Positions 15,556 to 23,830 of a stretch of 32,474 nucleotides of DNA are shown one piece after another (within the stretch, counting starts at the first letter, position 1; the number at the start of each line of letters is the position of its first letter). The notes under the pieces are model-generated. The model ran no database searches. It was not told the DNA's origin and saw only the letters and a program-made list of their open reading frames with translations. The position numbers and the translations under genes are program-made. Source of the stretch: Betaproteobacteria bacterium (lineage in GTDB: Bacteria > Pseudomonadota > Gammaproteobacteria > Burkholderiales > Burkholderiaceae_C); contig RFVJ01000005.1 of NCBI GenBank assembly GCA_009928125.1, forward strand, positions 1-32,474. The letters are read 5' to 3'.

Positions 15556-16830
15556 TCAAAGCATCAGCACATCCACCCAGTCCCCAATTTGCGCGGTGGA
15601 CTGGGCGTGCGACAACACAATCAAGCAGTTGGCTTGAACCATGGAACTCAAAACGCCAGAGCCTTGGTTGCCCGTGGTGACCACTTCTAAATCACCTTGG
15701 GCATTGCGTGTGGCAATGCCACGTTGATATTCAGTACGCCCTGGTTTTTTTCTTAAAACCTCTTGTGTTTGAGCGCGAACCAAAGGTGGGGGGGCGGTCG
15801 TCACGCCCATCATTTGCAACAGCGCAGGTTTCACAAAAGCCAAGAAGGTCACCATCACGGCAACGGGGTTGCCAGGTAAGCCAAACAACACGGCAGAGCG
15901 ATCACCTTGCGTCAAACGCCCAACCGCCATGGGCCGGCCGGGGCGCATGGCAATTTTCCAAAAAACCACGTCGCCCAATTTCTTCATCATGGCTTTGGTG
16001 AAATCGGCTTCACCCACACTGACGCCGCCGCTGGTGATCACAGCATCGGCCGACTGTGCTGCTTGGGTGAAAGCATGTTCCAAGCGCACGGGGTCGTCGC
16101 GCACAACACCCAAGTCAATCATCTCGCAGCCCAAAGCCTGCAGCATGCCAAAGACGGTGTAGCGGTTACTGTCGTACACCGCGCCTTCGCGGGGTGCTTC
16201 GCCTAAGCTCAGAATCTCGTCGCCCGTCGAGAAGTAAGCCACCTTCAAGCGACGAACCACGGTAACCGTGGGTTGCCCCAAGCTGGCCAACAGACCCACA
16301 GCAGCCGGCGTGACCCTGGTGCCTTGGGCCAAGGCAGGTGCGTTCTTTTTCAGATCTTCTCCGCACAAGCGACGGTTGTCTCCGGCGCGCACAATGCCCG
16401 CTGGAATGCTGACGCTGTCAGCGCTCACGCTGCACAATTCTTGTGGCACCACAGTGTCAAGGCCCGCGGGCATGATGGCGCCGGTCATGATCTTGACGCA
16501 TTCCCCCGCATGCACGGTCCCTTGCCAAGCCTGACCTGCCAGGGCAGTGCCAACGACTTTCAAGTTCAACGCTTCATGGGCTTGCAGTGCGTCTCCTTTG
16601 AAAGCAAAACCGTCCATGGCCGAGTTGTCATGAGGTGGCACATCGATGGGACTGATCACATCTTGTGCGATCACGCGATTCAACGCTTCGAAAATCGGAA
16701 CGTCTTCCACCTCTGAAATGGGCGTCACCAGCTGCTTCAAAAAATTCAGAACATCATCTGCAGGCAAAGCTTGGGGGTCATAGCCCTGAAGGTTGGCGGC
16801 AATCTGTGCCAGTGACTTGCTGTGGCTCAT
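15556..16830 (-). CDS. moeA: Molybdopterin molybdenumtransferase MoeA
   Basis: MoeA inserts molybdate into adenylylated molybdopterin to make molybdenum cofactor. The 424-residue product shows [15 protein letters not shown] near the N-terminus, the MoaB/Mog-like MPT-binding core with [27 protein letters not shown], and a C-terminal beta domain. Length is typical. The ATG at 16830 overlaps the mobA stop in an ATGA junction, so moaA-mobA-moeA is translated as a coupled string. It converges with the RND permease across 21 bases without a recognisable terminator. Confidence 0.96.
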   Translation of the reverse strand: MSHSKSLAQIAANLQGYDPQALPADDVLNFLKQLVTPISEVEDVPIFEALNRVIAQDVISPIDVPPHDNSAMDGFAFKGDALQAHEALNLKVVGTALAGQAWQGTVHAGECVKIMTGAIMPAGLDTVVPQELCSVSADSVSIPAGIVRAGDNRRLCGEDLKKNAPALAQGTRVTPAAVGLLASLGQPTVTVVRRLKVAYFSTGDEILSLGEAPREGAVYDSNRYTVFGMLQALGCEMIDLGVVRDDPVRLEHAFTQAAQSADAVITSGGVSVGEADFTKAMMKKLGDVVFWKIAMRPGRPMAVGRLTQGDRSAVLFGLPGNPVAVMVTFLAFVKPALLQMMGVTTAPPPLVRAQTQEVLRKKPGRTEYQRGIATRNAQGDLEVVTTGNQGSGVLSSMVQANCLIVLSHAQSTAQIGDWVDVLML

Positions 16831-17450
16831 GGTGTTTTTTCGAGGCGGTGCAATTCTTCGAGCGTGTTGGCATTGAAAAAAGCGCGAGGATCGATGTCGG
16901 GAGAATCAAAGGGCACCAACGCGCAAACGTGTTGGGCTGTCCAGGCATCGATCTTTCGGCCACCGGCTTGCATGAACTTCACCAAGCTTTCCAAGAGGCT
17001 GACACGCATCAAGCAAAAAACTGGCTGAGGGCGCACGCGGCCGTCTTCTTCCTTGGCCGCCGCAATTGCAATGTCGGCCTGTTGCTGAACCAAGGCTTCG
17101 TGCAATTTGTGTGCTAATTCCAAGGGAAATAAGGGGCTGTCGCAGGGGACGGTGAGCAAGAGTTCTGTTTCGCAACGTTCAAGGCCCGTCAGAAAACCGG
17201 CCAAAGGACCGGCAAAGCCATCGGTGCTGTCGGGCCAAACTTGCACGCCCAAGGATTCGTAGGCAGACAAATTTCGATTGGCCACGATCATGATGTCTGA
17301 CAAGGGGGCGCCATGCTGCATTTGCAAACGCATGAGGGCATGCAAGGCCAGCGGCGTGCCGTTGAAATTTTGCAGGCCTTTGTCGAGGCCGCCCATGCGC
17401 GCGCCTCTGCCGCCTGCCAAAATTAAACCGGTGATGCTGTGATCGTTCAT
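16827..17450 (-). CDS. mobA: Molybdenum cofactor guanylyltransferase MobA
   Basis: MobA transfers GMP from GTP to Mo-molybdopterin, giving the MGD cofactor used by DMSO-reductase-family enzymes. The 207-residue product begins [29 protein letters not shown], containing the nucleotidyltransferase signature LAGGxGxRMGGxDKG, and has [10 protein letters not shown] for the metal/nucleotide site. ATG 17450 is chosen since the signature begins a few residues later; a TTG four codons upstream is possible. There is no clear ribosome site, but it starts 25 bases after moaA and overlaps moeA by four bases. Its presence suggests that the organism makes at least one bis-MGD enzyme. Confidence 0.95.
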   Translation of the reverse strand: MNDHSITGLILAGGRGARMGGLDKGLQNFNGTPLALHALMRLQMQHGAPLSDIMIVANRNLSAYESLGVQVWPDSTDGFAGPLAGFLTGLERCETELLLTVPCDSPLFPLELAHKLHEALVQQQADIAIAAAKEEDGRVRPQPVFCLMRVSLLESLVKFMQAGGRKIDAWTAQHVCALVPFDSPDIDPRAFFNANTLEELHRLEKTP

Positions 17451-17475
17451 GGGGTGGGGCAATCTGAAAGCAGGG

Positions 17476-18639
17476 TCAACCCCCGATGTAACTCATCTCA
17501 ACTTTGCGTCGCGCCGCGTTGGCCTGATCGGTTGCAACGTCGCTTGAATTGTTTTCTGCCCGGCGCAGTTCAGAGTACCTGTCGGCACGTTGCGACCAGA
17601 TGGCCGCAATGGCTTGCGTCAGTGCGTTGGTATCTTGCTGGTCGCGGACCAAAGGTTTGAGGTCATAGCCTTGTGTGGCAAACAGACACAAATAAAGCTG
17701 GCCTTCTGTGGTGAGTCGTGCGCGATTGCAATCGCTGCAGAAAGCCTGCGTCACACTGCTGATGAAACCAACCTCGCCCAATTCAGGGTCGTGTTCGCCT
17801 TGTGCATTGAGGTAGCCCCAGCGTTCGGCGGTTTCGCCAAGTTGCGAAGGGGCCAAGGCCATGAGAGAAAACTCGCTTTGAAGCATTTTCAAAACGTCTG
17901 CACTGGGCATGACTTCGTTCATGCGCCAGCCGTTGGTTGCGCCCACGTCCATGTACTCAATGAAGCGCAGCGCAATGCCTGTGCCTCTGAAGTAACGGGC
18001 CATGGGCAAGATTTCTTGCTCATTGGTGCCTCGCTTGACCACCATGTTGACTTTGATGGGGCCAAGACCCGCAGCTTGCGCTGCCGCAATGCCTTCCAAA
18101 ACATCACTGACAGGAAAGTCCACATCGTTCATGCTTTTGAACACGGCATCGTCCAGGCCATCCAAACTGATGGTGACGCGTTTCAAGCCAGCGTCTTTCA
18201 AGCTTTGGGCCTTGCGCGCCAACAGCGAGCCATTGGTGGTCAACGTGATGTCCAGTGGTTTGCCAGAGACGGTTCGCAGTGCGGCCAATTGCGCCACCAA
18301 GACTTCCAAATTTTTTCGAAGCAAAGGCTCGCCACCCGTTAACCTGATTTTTTCGACACCCAAGGTGATGAAACTTTGGGCAGTGCGCGTGATCTCTTCA
18401 AAACTCAACAGGGCACTGTGCGGCAAATAGGTGTAATCGCTGTTGAAAATTTCTTTGGGCATGCAGTAACTGCATCTGAAATTGCAGCGGTCGGTGACGC
18501 TGATGCGCAGGTCTTTCAAGGGCCGCTGCAAACGATCCCTCAAGTTTGAACCTGCTACAGCGTGCGCATCTGCTGCTAACGTGGGAAGCGGCAAATTTCC
18601 CAGCGGCTGGGTGATGATGGGAATGACGCGTTCAGACAC
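17476..18639 (-). CDS. moaA: GTP 3',8-cyclase MoaA
   Basis: MoaA is the radical-SAM enzyme that, with MoaC, turns GTP into cyclic pyranopterin monophosphate. The 387-residue product has the radical-SAM cluster CNFRCSYC (Cys52, Cys56, Cys59), the GGEPLLRKN segment, the C-terminal second cluster [19 protein letters not shown], and the essential C-terminal Gly-Gly (SYIGG). The frame is open upstream to 18804 through the SDR gene, but GTG 18639 is chosen because the resulting M-SERVIPI N-terminus matches the usual start of this family in Comamonadaceae as I know it. This start overlaps the SDR stop by eight bases, pointing to translational coupling. It leads moaA-mobA-moeA. Confidence 0.94.
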   Translation of the reverse strand: MSERVIPIITQPLGNLPLPTLAADAHAVAGSNLRDRLQRPLKDLRISVTDRCNFRCSYCMPKEIFNSDYTYLPHSALLSFEEITRTAQSFITLGVEKIRLTGGEPLLRKNLEVLVAQLAALRTVSGKPLDITLTTNGSLLARKAQSLKDAGLKRVTISLDGLDDAVFKSMNDVDFPVSDVLEGIAAAQAAGLGPIKVNMVVKRGTNEQEILPMARYFRGTGIALRFIEYMDVGATNGWRMNEVMPSADVLKMLQSEFSLMALAPSQLGETAERWGYLNAQGEHDPELGEVGFISSVTQAFCSDCNRARLTTEGQLYLCLFATQGYDLKPLVRDQQDTNALTQAIAAIWSQRADRYSELRRAENNSSDVATDQANAARRKVEMSYIGG

Positions 18640-19393
18640 AGCGTGCGCCGTCAACTTCAATGCACACACCACTGATGAACGAGCCTTCATCGCTGGCCAG
18701 ATAGAGGGCTGCATTGGCCACATCCAGGGCCGTCGAGAAGCGACCCAAAGGGATGGTGGCCATGAACTTGGCGCGCTTGGCTTCGTCAACAGGACCGCCT
18801 GCAAATTCAGCCGACAAGCCTGTGTCAGGATTGAACACGGGGTTGATGCAATTCACACGAATGTTGTCGGGGCCCAATTCGGCGGCCAAAGATTTGCTGG
18901 TGGTGATGACCGCGCCCTTCGAGCCGTTGTACCAAGTGAGGCCAGGGCGAGGGCGAATGCCTGCAGTCGATGCAATGTTGATGAAGGAGCCGCCACCGTT
19001 TTTGCGGAACTCGGGCACGGCATGAACCGTGGCCAAGTAAATGCTCTTCATGTTGACGGCGTAGCATTTGTCGAATTCGTCTTCGCTGACTTCAAGCGCA
19101 GGGCGGTTGCGGTGCGTCCATCCTGCGTTGTTGATCATCACATCCAAACGTCCCCACAATTTGACCGCTTCTTGCACCAAGGCTTTGACATCGTCTGAGC
19201 GCGTCACGTCAGCTGCAAAGAATGCGGCGGTCCCGCCAGCGGCTTGGATGTCTTGCACCACTTTGTGGCCCGCTGCAGTGTGGATGTCATTGACCAAGAC
19301 CTTGGCACCATGGGCCGCAAAATGTTTGGCAATGCCTTCGCCAATGCCGCCGCCAGAGCCTGTGACGATGACCACTTTATGTTGAATGTTCAT
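18632..19393 (-). CDS. Short-chain dehydrogenase/reductase (SDR family)
   Basis: A classical 253-residue SDR using NAD(P)H: cofactor motif TGSGGGIG (11-18), NNAG (88-91), catalytic Ser142, Tyr155 and Lys159 (WYNGSK). Asp36 after the second strand (VNDI) suggests preference for NAD(H). The substrate cannot be told; alcohols or ketones linked to the neighbouring aldehyde dehydrogenase are a reasonable inference. ATG 19393 is preceded by AGGAAA. It lies 41 bases downstream of ALDH and its stop overlaps the moaA start by eight bases, so oxidoreductase and Moco genes may be one transcript. Confidence 0.9.
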   Translation of the reverse strand: MNIQHKVVIVTGSGGGIGEGIAKHFAAHGAKVLVNDIHTAAGHKVVQDIQAAGGTAAFFAADVTRSDDVKALVQEAVKLWGRLDVMINNAGWTHRNRPALEVSEDEFDKCYAVNMKSIYLATVHAVPEFRKNGGGSFINIASTAGIRPRPGLTWYNGSKGAVITTSKSLAAELGPDNIRVNCINPVFNPDTGLSAEFAGGPVDEAKRAKFMATIPLGRFSTALDVANAALYLASDEGSFISGVCIEVDGARCV

Positions 19394-19434
19394 GAGATTT
19401 CCTGATGTGAGGGTGTGTGGCCTGGCCGCTTTGC

Positions 19435-20868
19435 TTAGCCGTGTTGAATGGCAACGGTTTTCAATGTTGTGAAACCATACAGGGCTTCAAAACCTTTTTC
19501 ACGGCCATGGCCGGAAGACTTCACGCCGCCAAAGGGCAATTCAACCCCGCCGCCCGCACCGTAATTGTTGATGAAGACTTGACCACTGCGCAGGCGCTTG
19601 GCCATTCTGAATTGTCGGCCACCGTCACGTGTCCACACACCCGCCACCAGACCAAAGGCGGTGGCATTGGCCATTTCGATGGCTTGGTCCTCGCCTTCGA
19701 AGCACATGGCCGACAGCACAGGGCCAAAAACTTCCTCTTGTGCCACACGGTGATCGACGGGGACATCGCGCAGCAATACAGGCGCCTGGTAAAACCCAGT
19801 TTCAGGGGCTTCGGGCACCACGCTGCCTTGTGCCACCGTGCGAATGCCTGCGGCCTTGGCTTCTTCCAAAAAGCCTTGCACTCGCATTTTTTGCGTGGCC
19901 CTGATCAGTGGGCCTAAATTCAAGTCGGCATGGGCGGGGCCGACACGCAATTTGCTGAATGCTTCGCCCAGTCGCGCCAACAAGGGCTCGTAAATGCTTT
20001 TCTCAATCAGCACGCGGGAACCCGCACTGCAAGTTTGTCCTGAGTTTTGCACAATGGCATTGATGAGAACGGGGATGGCGGCATCCAAGTCGGCATCGGC
20101 AAAAATGATTTGCGGACTTTTACCACCCAGCTCCAAGGTGACAGGGCAGTGCCGGGCGGCTGCAGCTTGTTGAATGAGCGTGCCAACTGTGGGGCTGCCC
20201 GTAAAGCTGATGTGGTCAATGCCAGGGTGCTTGGCCAACGCATCACCCACTTCATGTCCCAAGCCGGTCACGATGTTGATGGCACCAGGCGGAAATCCCA
20301 CCTCAGCCGCCAATTGCGCGACGCGGATCAAACTCAAGCAAGCATCTTCTGCGGGCTTGACCACACAGACATTGCCAGCTGCCAATGCACCGCCGACACA
20401 TCGGCCAAAAATTTGCATGGGGTAATTCCACGGCACCACATGGCCCGTGACGCCATGCGGTTCTCGCCATGTCAAAACGCTGTAACCGTTTTGGTAAGGG
20501 ATGGTATCGCCATGCAACTTGTCGCAGGCGCCAGCATAGAACTCAAAGTAGCGCGCCAATGCTTTGGCATCGGCCACGGCTTGTTGTGTCGGCTTGCCGC
20601 AGTCGCGTTGTTCCAGCCGCATCAACTCGTCGGCGTGTTCGGTGACTTTGCGTGACAAGGCCATCAGCAAACGACCGCGTTCTGCGGCATTCAATTGAGC
20701 CCAGGGTCCTTCGAAACATTCACGCGAGGACTTGACGGCCATGTCAATGTCATGCGCATTGCTGCGTTGAATGTGGTCAAAGGTTTGGCCATCAGAGGGG
20801 TCGATCACGGGCCAAGTTTGCCCGCTTTGGCTGGCCACCGATTGGTTGTGGATGAAATTGAGTTGCAT
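19435..20868 (-). CDS. NAD(P)-dependent aldehyde dehydrogenase
   Basis: A 477-residue ALDH-superfamily enzyme oxidising an aldehyde to its acid. Visible are the cofactor/oxyanion PWNYP (Asn148), the general base Glu246 in LELGGKSP, the nucleophile Cys280 in NSGQTCSAGSR, EEVFGPVL, and the C-terminal LPFGGVKSSGHGRE. It resembles betaine-aldehyde/general ALDHs; the precise substrate is unknown. ATG 20868 starts only 17 bases after the hppA intrinsic terminator and has no evident ribosome site, so expression depends on a promoter overlapping the terminator or on read-through. Followed by the SDR gene at 41 bases. Confidence 0.92.
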   Translation of the reverse strand: MQLNFIHNQSVASQSGQTWPVIDPSDGQTFDHIQRSNAHDIDMAVKSSRECFEGPWAQLNAAERGRLLMALSRKVTEHADELMRLEQRDCGKPTQQAVADAKALARYFEFYAGACDKLHGDTIPYQNGYSVLTWREPHGVTGHVVPWNYPMQIFGRCVGGALAAGNVCVVKPAEDACLSLIRVAQLAAEVGFPPGAINIVTGLGHEVGDALAKHPGIDHISFTGSPTVGTLIQQAAAARHCPVTLELGGKSPQIIFADADLDAAIPVLINAIVQNSGQTCSAGSRVLIEKSIYEPLLARLGEAFSKLRVGPAHADLNLGPLIRATQKMRVQGFLEEAKAAGIRTVAQGSVVPEAPETGFYQAPVLLRDVPVDHRVAQEEVFGPVLSAMCFEGEDQAIEMANATAFGLVAGVWTRDGGRQFRMAKRLRSGQVFINNYGAGGGVELPFGGVKSSGHGREKGFEALYGFTTLKTVAIQHG

Positions 20869-20884
20869 GGTGCTATTTTGCGCG

Positions 20885-20920
20885 TAAAAAAGCCCGCGAT
20901 GAAGGCCATGCGCGGGCTTT
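20885..20920 (-). terminator. Intrinsic terminator of hppA
   Basis: Read on the minus strand, AAAGCCCGCG (20920-20911) pairs with CGCGGGCTTT (20898-20889) around a 12-base loop and runs into six or more T. It lies 50 bases past the hppA stop and ends just before the aldehyde dehydrogenase start. This is the clearest terminator on the minus strand in the window. Confidence 0.9.
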
Positions 20921-20969
20921 GTGTCACTTGCGTGGCGGGCTCAGGGCACGCCACGTTCGTTTGACCGAA

Positions 20970-23036
20970 TCAGCTGTGGAACTTCATCACCAGCGGCACA
21001 ATGAGCAAGGCCACAATGTTGATGATTTTGATCAGCGGATTGATGGCGGGGCCCGCGGTGTCTTTGTAGGGGTCGCCTACGGTGTCACCCGTCACAGCCG
21101 CCTTGTGGGCTTCTGAGCCCTTGCCACCGTGGTGGCCGTCTTCGATGTATTTCTTGGCATTGTCCCAAGCACCGCCGCCAGTGCACATGGAAATGGCCAC
21201 GAACAAACCGGTGACGATGGTGCCCATCAGCAAACCACCCAAGGCTTTGGGGCCCAGCAACAAGCCAATCACGATAGGGACCACCACTGGCAACAAGCTG
21301 GGGATCACCATTTCTTTGATGGCCGCAGTGGTCAGCATGTCCACTGCGCGGCCATATTCTGGCTTGGCAGTGCCTTCCATGATGCCCTTGATTTCGCTGA
21401 ATTGGCGGCGAACTTCAACCACCACAGCGCCTGCTGCACGGCCCACGGCTTCCATGGCCATGGCACCAAACAAGTAAGGGATCAGGCCACCAATGAACAA
21501 GCCCACAATGACCAAGGGGTCGGACAAGTCAAAGCTGATGGCTTTGCCGTAGGTTTCCAACTTGTGGGTGTAGTCTGCAAACAAAACCAAGGAGGCCAAA
21601 CCGGCTGAGCCAATGGCATAGCCCTTGGTCACAGCTTTGGTAGTGTTGCCCACAGCATCCAGGGGGTCTGTGATGTCACGCACGCTGCTGGGCAGTTCGG
21701 CCATTTCGGCAATGCCGCCAGCGTTGTCAGTGATGGGGCCATAGGCGTCCAAGGCCACCACAATGCCGGCCATCGACAACATGGACATGGCGGCCACGGC
21801 AATGCCATACAAACCGGCCAAGCCATAAGACACCACAATGGCAATGCACACAAAAATCACGGGCCATGCTGTCGAGCGCATGGAGACGCCCAAGCCGGCG
21901 ATGATGTTGGTGCCGTGACCTGTGGTGGAGGCTTGCGCAATGTGTTGCACAGGGCTGTACTGCGTACCCGTGTAGAACTCAGTGATCCATACCAAGGCGG
22001 CGGTCAACACCAAGCCCACAGCGCAAGCGCCAAACAGTTTCATCTGACTGCCGCTGGCCGCAATGGCGTTGTCCGGCATGATCCACAAGGTGACAAAGTA
22101 GAACGCGATCAGGGACAGAACGCCCGCAATGGCCAAGCCCTTGTAAAGCGCAGGCATGACGTTCGTCATGCCAGGCGACGCTTTGACAAAGAAGCAGCCA
22201 ATGATGGAGGCCACGATGGACACCGCACCTAAGGCCAGGGGGTACATCACGGCGTTGCCCGGTGCGCCTGCAACCAAGAGTGAGCCCAAGACCATGGTGG
22301 CAATCAGCGTCACCGCATAGGTTTCAAACAAGTCGGCGGCCATGCCGGCGCAGTCGCCCACGTTGTCGCCCACGTTGTCTGCAATCACCGCAGGATTGCG
22401 GGGGTCATCTTCCGGAATACCGGCTTCCACTTTACCGACCAAGTCGGCGCCCACGTCAGCACCTTTGGTGAAGATGCCGCCGCCCAAACGGGCAAAGATA
22501 GAAATCAGGGACGAGCCGAAGGCAAAGCCAATGAGGGGGTTGAGGACGACTGAAAGCTTCAAATCGGGTGTGAGGTTGCCGTTGCCGGCCAGAAACCAAT
22601 AGAAGCCTGTGACGCCCAAAAGGCCCAAGCCCACCACCAGCATGCCTGTGATGGCGCCGCCTCGAAACGCAACGTCAAGGGCAGGGCCAATGCCTTTGGT
22701 GGCAGCTTGTGCGGTTCGCACATTGGCACGCACCGACACGTTCATGCCAATGAAGCCGCAAGCACCCGAAAGCACCGCACCAATGACAAAGCCAATGGCT
22801 GTCGTCATGTCGAGGAACAGCCCCATCAAGATCGCCAAAACCACGCCCACGATGGCAATGGTTTTGTACTGTCTTGCGAGGTAGGCGGCTGCACCGGCTT
22901 GAATCGCGGCTGCAATTTCTTGCATTCGGTCATTGCCGGGGTCTTGCGCCAGAATCCATCCACGAGCCCAAACGCCGTAAATCACGGCGATCAGTCCGCA
23001 AACAAGCGCCAAAATCAACGCTGAGTTGCCTGTCAT
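20970..23036 (-). CDS. hppA: Membrane-bound proton-translocating pyrophosphatase (K+-independent type)
   Basis: HppA couples hydrolysis of pyrophosphate to cation pumping across the inner membrane. The 688-residue product is almost wholly hydrophobic helices, with PPi/Mg-binding motifs [36 protein letters not shown] and a C-terminal [19 protein letters not shown]. Residue 467 is Lys in [17 protein letters not shown]; a Lys here marks the K+-independent, H+-pumping subfamily, so a 'sodium-translocating' label would probably be wrong. ATG 23036 has a strong AAGGAG eight bases upstream, which the leader RNA can sequester (separate entry). It is head-to-head with ppa and ends in an intrinsic terminator. 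Confidence 0.95.
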   Translation of the reverse strand: MTGNSALILALVCGLIAVIYGVWARGWILAQDPGNDRMQEIAAAIQAGAAAYLARQYKTIAIVGVVLAILMGLFLDMTTAIGFVIGAVLSGACGFIGMNVSVRANVRTAQAATKGIGPALDVAFRGGAITGMLVVGLGLLGVTGFYWFLAGNGNLTPDLKLSVVLNPLIGFAFGSSLISIFARLGGGIFTKGADVGADLVGKVEAGIPEDDPRNPAVIADNVGDNVGDCAGMAADLFETYAVTLIATMVLGSLLVAGAPGNAVMYPLALGAVSIVASIIGCFFVKASPGMTNVMPALYKGLAIAGVLSLIAFYFVTLWIMPDNAIAASGSQMKLFGACAVGLVLTAALVWITEFYTGTQYSPVQHIAQASTTGHGTNIIAGLGVSMRSTAWPVIFVCIAIVVSYGLAGLYGIAVAAMSMLSMAGIVVALDAYGPITDNAGGIAEMAELPSSVRDITDPLDAVGNTTKAVTKGYAIGSAGLASLVLFADYTHKLETYGKAISFDLSDPLVIVGLFIGGLIPYLFGAMAMEAVGRAAGAVVVEVRRQFSEIKGIMEGTAKPEYGRAVDMLTTAAIKEMVIPSLLPVVVPIVIGLLLGPKALGGLLMGTIVTGLFVAISMCTGGGAWDNAKKYIEDGHHGGKGSEAHKAAVTGDTVGDPYKDTAGPAINPLIKIINIVALLIVPLVMKFHS

Positions 23037-23126
23037 AAATCTATCTCCTTAGTTGTTACCGCTGAGAGGAGGTGCAACGCTCGAGGAACACCTCCCGGCG
23101 TTGCTTCCTCGCTCCCACAAGGAGAC
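23037..23126 (-). promoter_or_regulatory. Structured hppA leader that can pair with the Shine-Dalgarno (riboswitch-like)
   Basis: On the minus-strand RNA five helices stack into one rod. P1 is UCUCCUU (23125-23119) with AAGGAGA (23050-23044), which contains the hppA ribosome site. P2 is GGGAG (23116-23112) with CUCUC (23068-23064). P3 is GAGG (23110-23107) with CCUC (23072-23069). P4 is GCAACGC (23104-23098) with GCGUUGC (23080-23074). P5 is GAGG (23094-23091) with CCUC (23086-23083), closed by UGUU. A 13-base single-stranded segment (23063-23051) lies opposite GU between P1 and P2. Alternative pairings exist (CGAGGAA 23111-23105 with UUCCUCG 23088-23082; GGAGGUG 23095-23089 with CACCUCC 23074-23068), so the RNA could switch folds. 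It matches no riboswitch class I recognise. Confidence 0.6.
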
Positions 23127-23143
23127 GATTGGCCAACAGGATC

Positions 23144-23172
23144 ATTAAAAGGGCATTGCTCTGAAATCGCAA
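23144..23172 (-). promoter_or_regulatory. Candidate hppA promoter
   Basis: On the minus strand TTGCGA (23172-23167; 4 of 6) and TTTAAT (23149-23144; 5 of 6) are separated by exactly 17 bases. The expected start near 23137 lies about a dozen bases before helix P1 of the structured leader, which makes the promoter and the RNA structure mutually consistent. Confidence 0.55.
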
Positions 23173-23197
23173 GCCCTGTGAAAGTAAAATCGGGGTT

Positions 23198-23236
23198 AAT
23201 CCTAAGGTTCTTAGATTTACATCAACTCTTTATATT
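23198..23236 (+). promoter_or_regulatory. Candidate ppa promoter and palindrome
   Basis: TTCTTA (23208-23213) and TATATT (23231-23236) are spaced by 17 bases; the -10 matches 5 of 6. Start of transcription would be near 23243, giving almost no leader before ATG 23245. The palindrome CTAAG-GTT-CTTAG (23202-23214) overlaps the -35 and could be an operator. Confidence 0.4.
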
Positions 23237-23244
23237 TTTTGAAA

Positions 23245-23781
23245 ATGTCCCTAGACAACGTTACCCCTGGCAGCAAAGTACCTGAGCAATTCAACGTCAT
23301 CATCGAAATTCCGATGAATGCCGATCCTGTGAAATACGAAGTGGACAAGGCCACTGGCGCTATTTTTGTAGACCGTTTCATGAGCACGGCCATGCATTAC
23401 CCCACCAACTACGGCTACGTGCCCAAAACCATCAGCGGTGACGGTGACCCTGTGGATGTGCTGGTCATCACGCCTGTGCCTTTGATTCCGGGTGTGGTGG
23501 TGCCTTGCCGCCCCATTGGTATTTTGAAAATGCAAGACGAAGCCGGCGAAGACGGCAAAGTGCTGGCTGTGCCCACCGACAAAATTTTGTCCATCTACAC
23601 ACAGTGGCAAAAGCCAGAAGACTTGAACCCCCTGCGTTTGAAAACCATTGCCCACTTCTTTGAGCACTACAAAGATTTGGAAGTCGGCAAATGGGTGAAG
23701 ATTTTGGGTTGGGAAGGCCCAGAAGCTGCCAAGAAAGAAATCTTGGATGGCATCGCCAATTATCAAAAAGCCAAGGCCTGA
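23245..23781 (+). CDS. ppa: Soluble inorganic pyrophosphatase (family I)
   Basis: Cytoplasmic Mg-dependent enzyme hydrolysing PPi released by biosynthesis. The 178-residue product has the family I signature DGDPVDVLV (Asp66, Asp68, Asp71), the N-terminal [18 protein letters not shown] and [10 protein letters not shown], at normal length for bacterial hexameric enzymes. ATG 23245 follows an A/T-rich stretch with no Shine-Dalgarno sequence; an in-frame TTG at 23239 is less likely. It is head-to-head with hppA, which acts on the same substrate, with 208 bases between the start codons. A stem-loop follows its stop. Confidence 0.97.
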   Translation: MSLDNVTPGSKVPEQFNVIIEIPMNADPVKYEVDKATGAIFVDRFMSTAMHYPTNYGYVPKTISGDGDPVDVLVITPVPLIPGVVVPCRPIGILKMQDEAGEDGKVLAVPTDKILSIYTQWQKPEDLNPLRLKTIAHFFEHYKDLEVGKWVKILGWEGPEAAKKEILDGIANYQKAKA

Positions 23782-23795
23782 TCAGATGCCACGCC

Positions 23796-23826
23796 AGACC
23801 TTGAACTCGCCCAGAGTTCGAGGTCT
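23796..23826. terminator. Terminator-like hairpin between convergent ppa and FemAB-like genes
   Basis: Arms AGACCTTGAACT (23796-23807) and AGTTCGAGGTCT (23815-23826) form a 12-base-pair stem with one G-U wobble and a 7-base loop. Outer CTGATC (23778-23783) and GATCAG (23829-23834) can extend it. No T-tract is present on either side, so it may act as an RNA end-protecting hairpin or a factor-dependent site rather than a classical terminator. Confidence 0.5.
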
Positions 23827-23830
23827 CAGA

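Noticed and set aside
23068-23111. H-type pseudoknot formed by CGAGGAA/GCAACGC/GGAGGTG with their complements in the same order
   Set aside because: The pairings exist, but the nested rod (P2-P5) explains the same bases without topology conflicts; kept only as an alternative fold.
23037-23244. Fluoride (crcB) riboswitch in the hppA-ppa region
   Set aside because: Fluoride switches do occur near pyrophosphatase genes, but the conserved GATGG and TGATG elements of that class are absent here on both strands.
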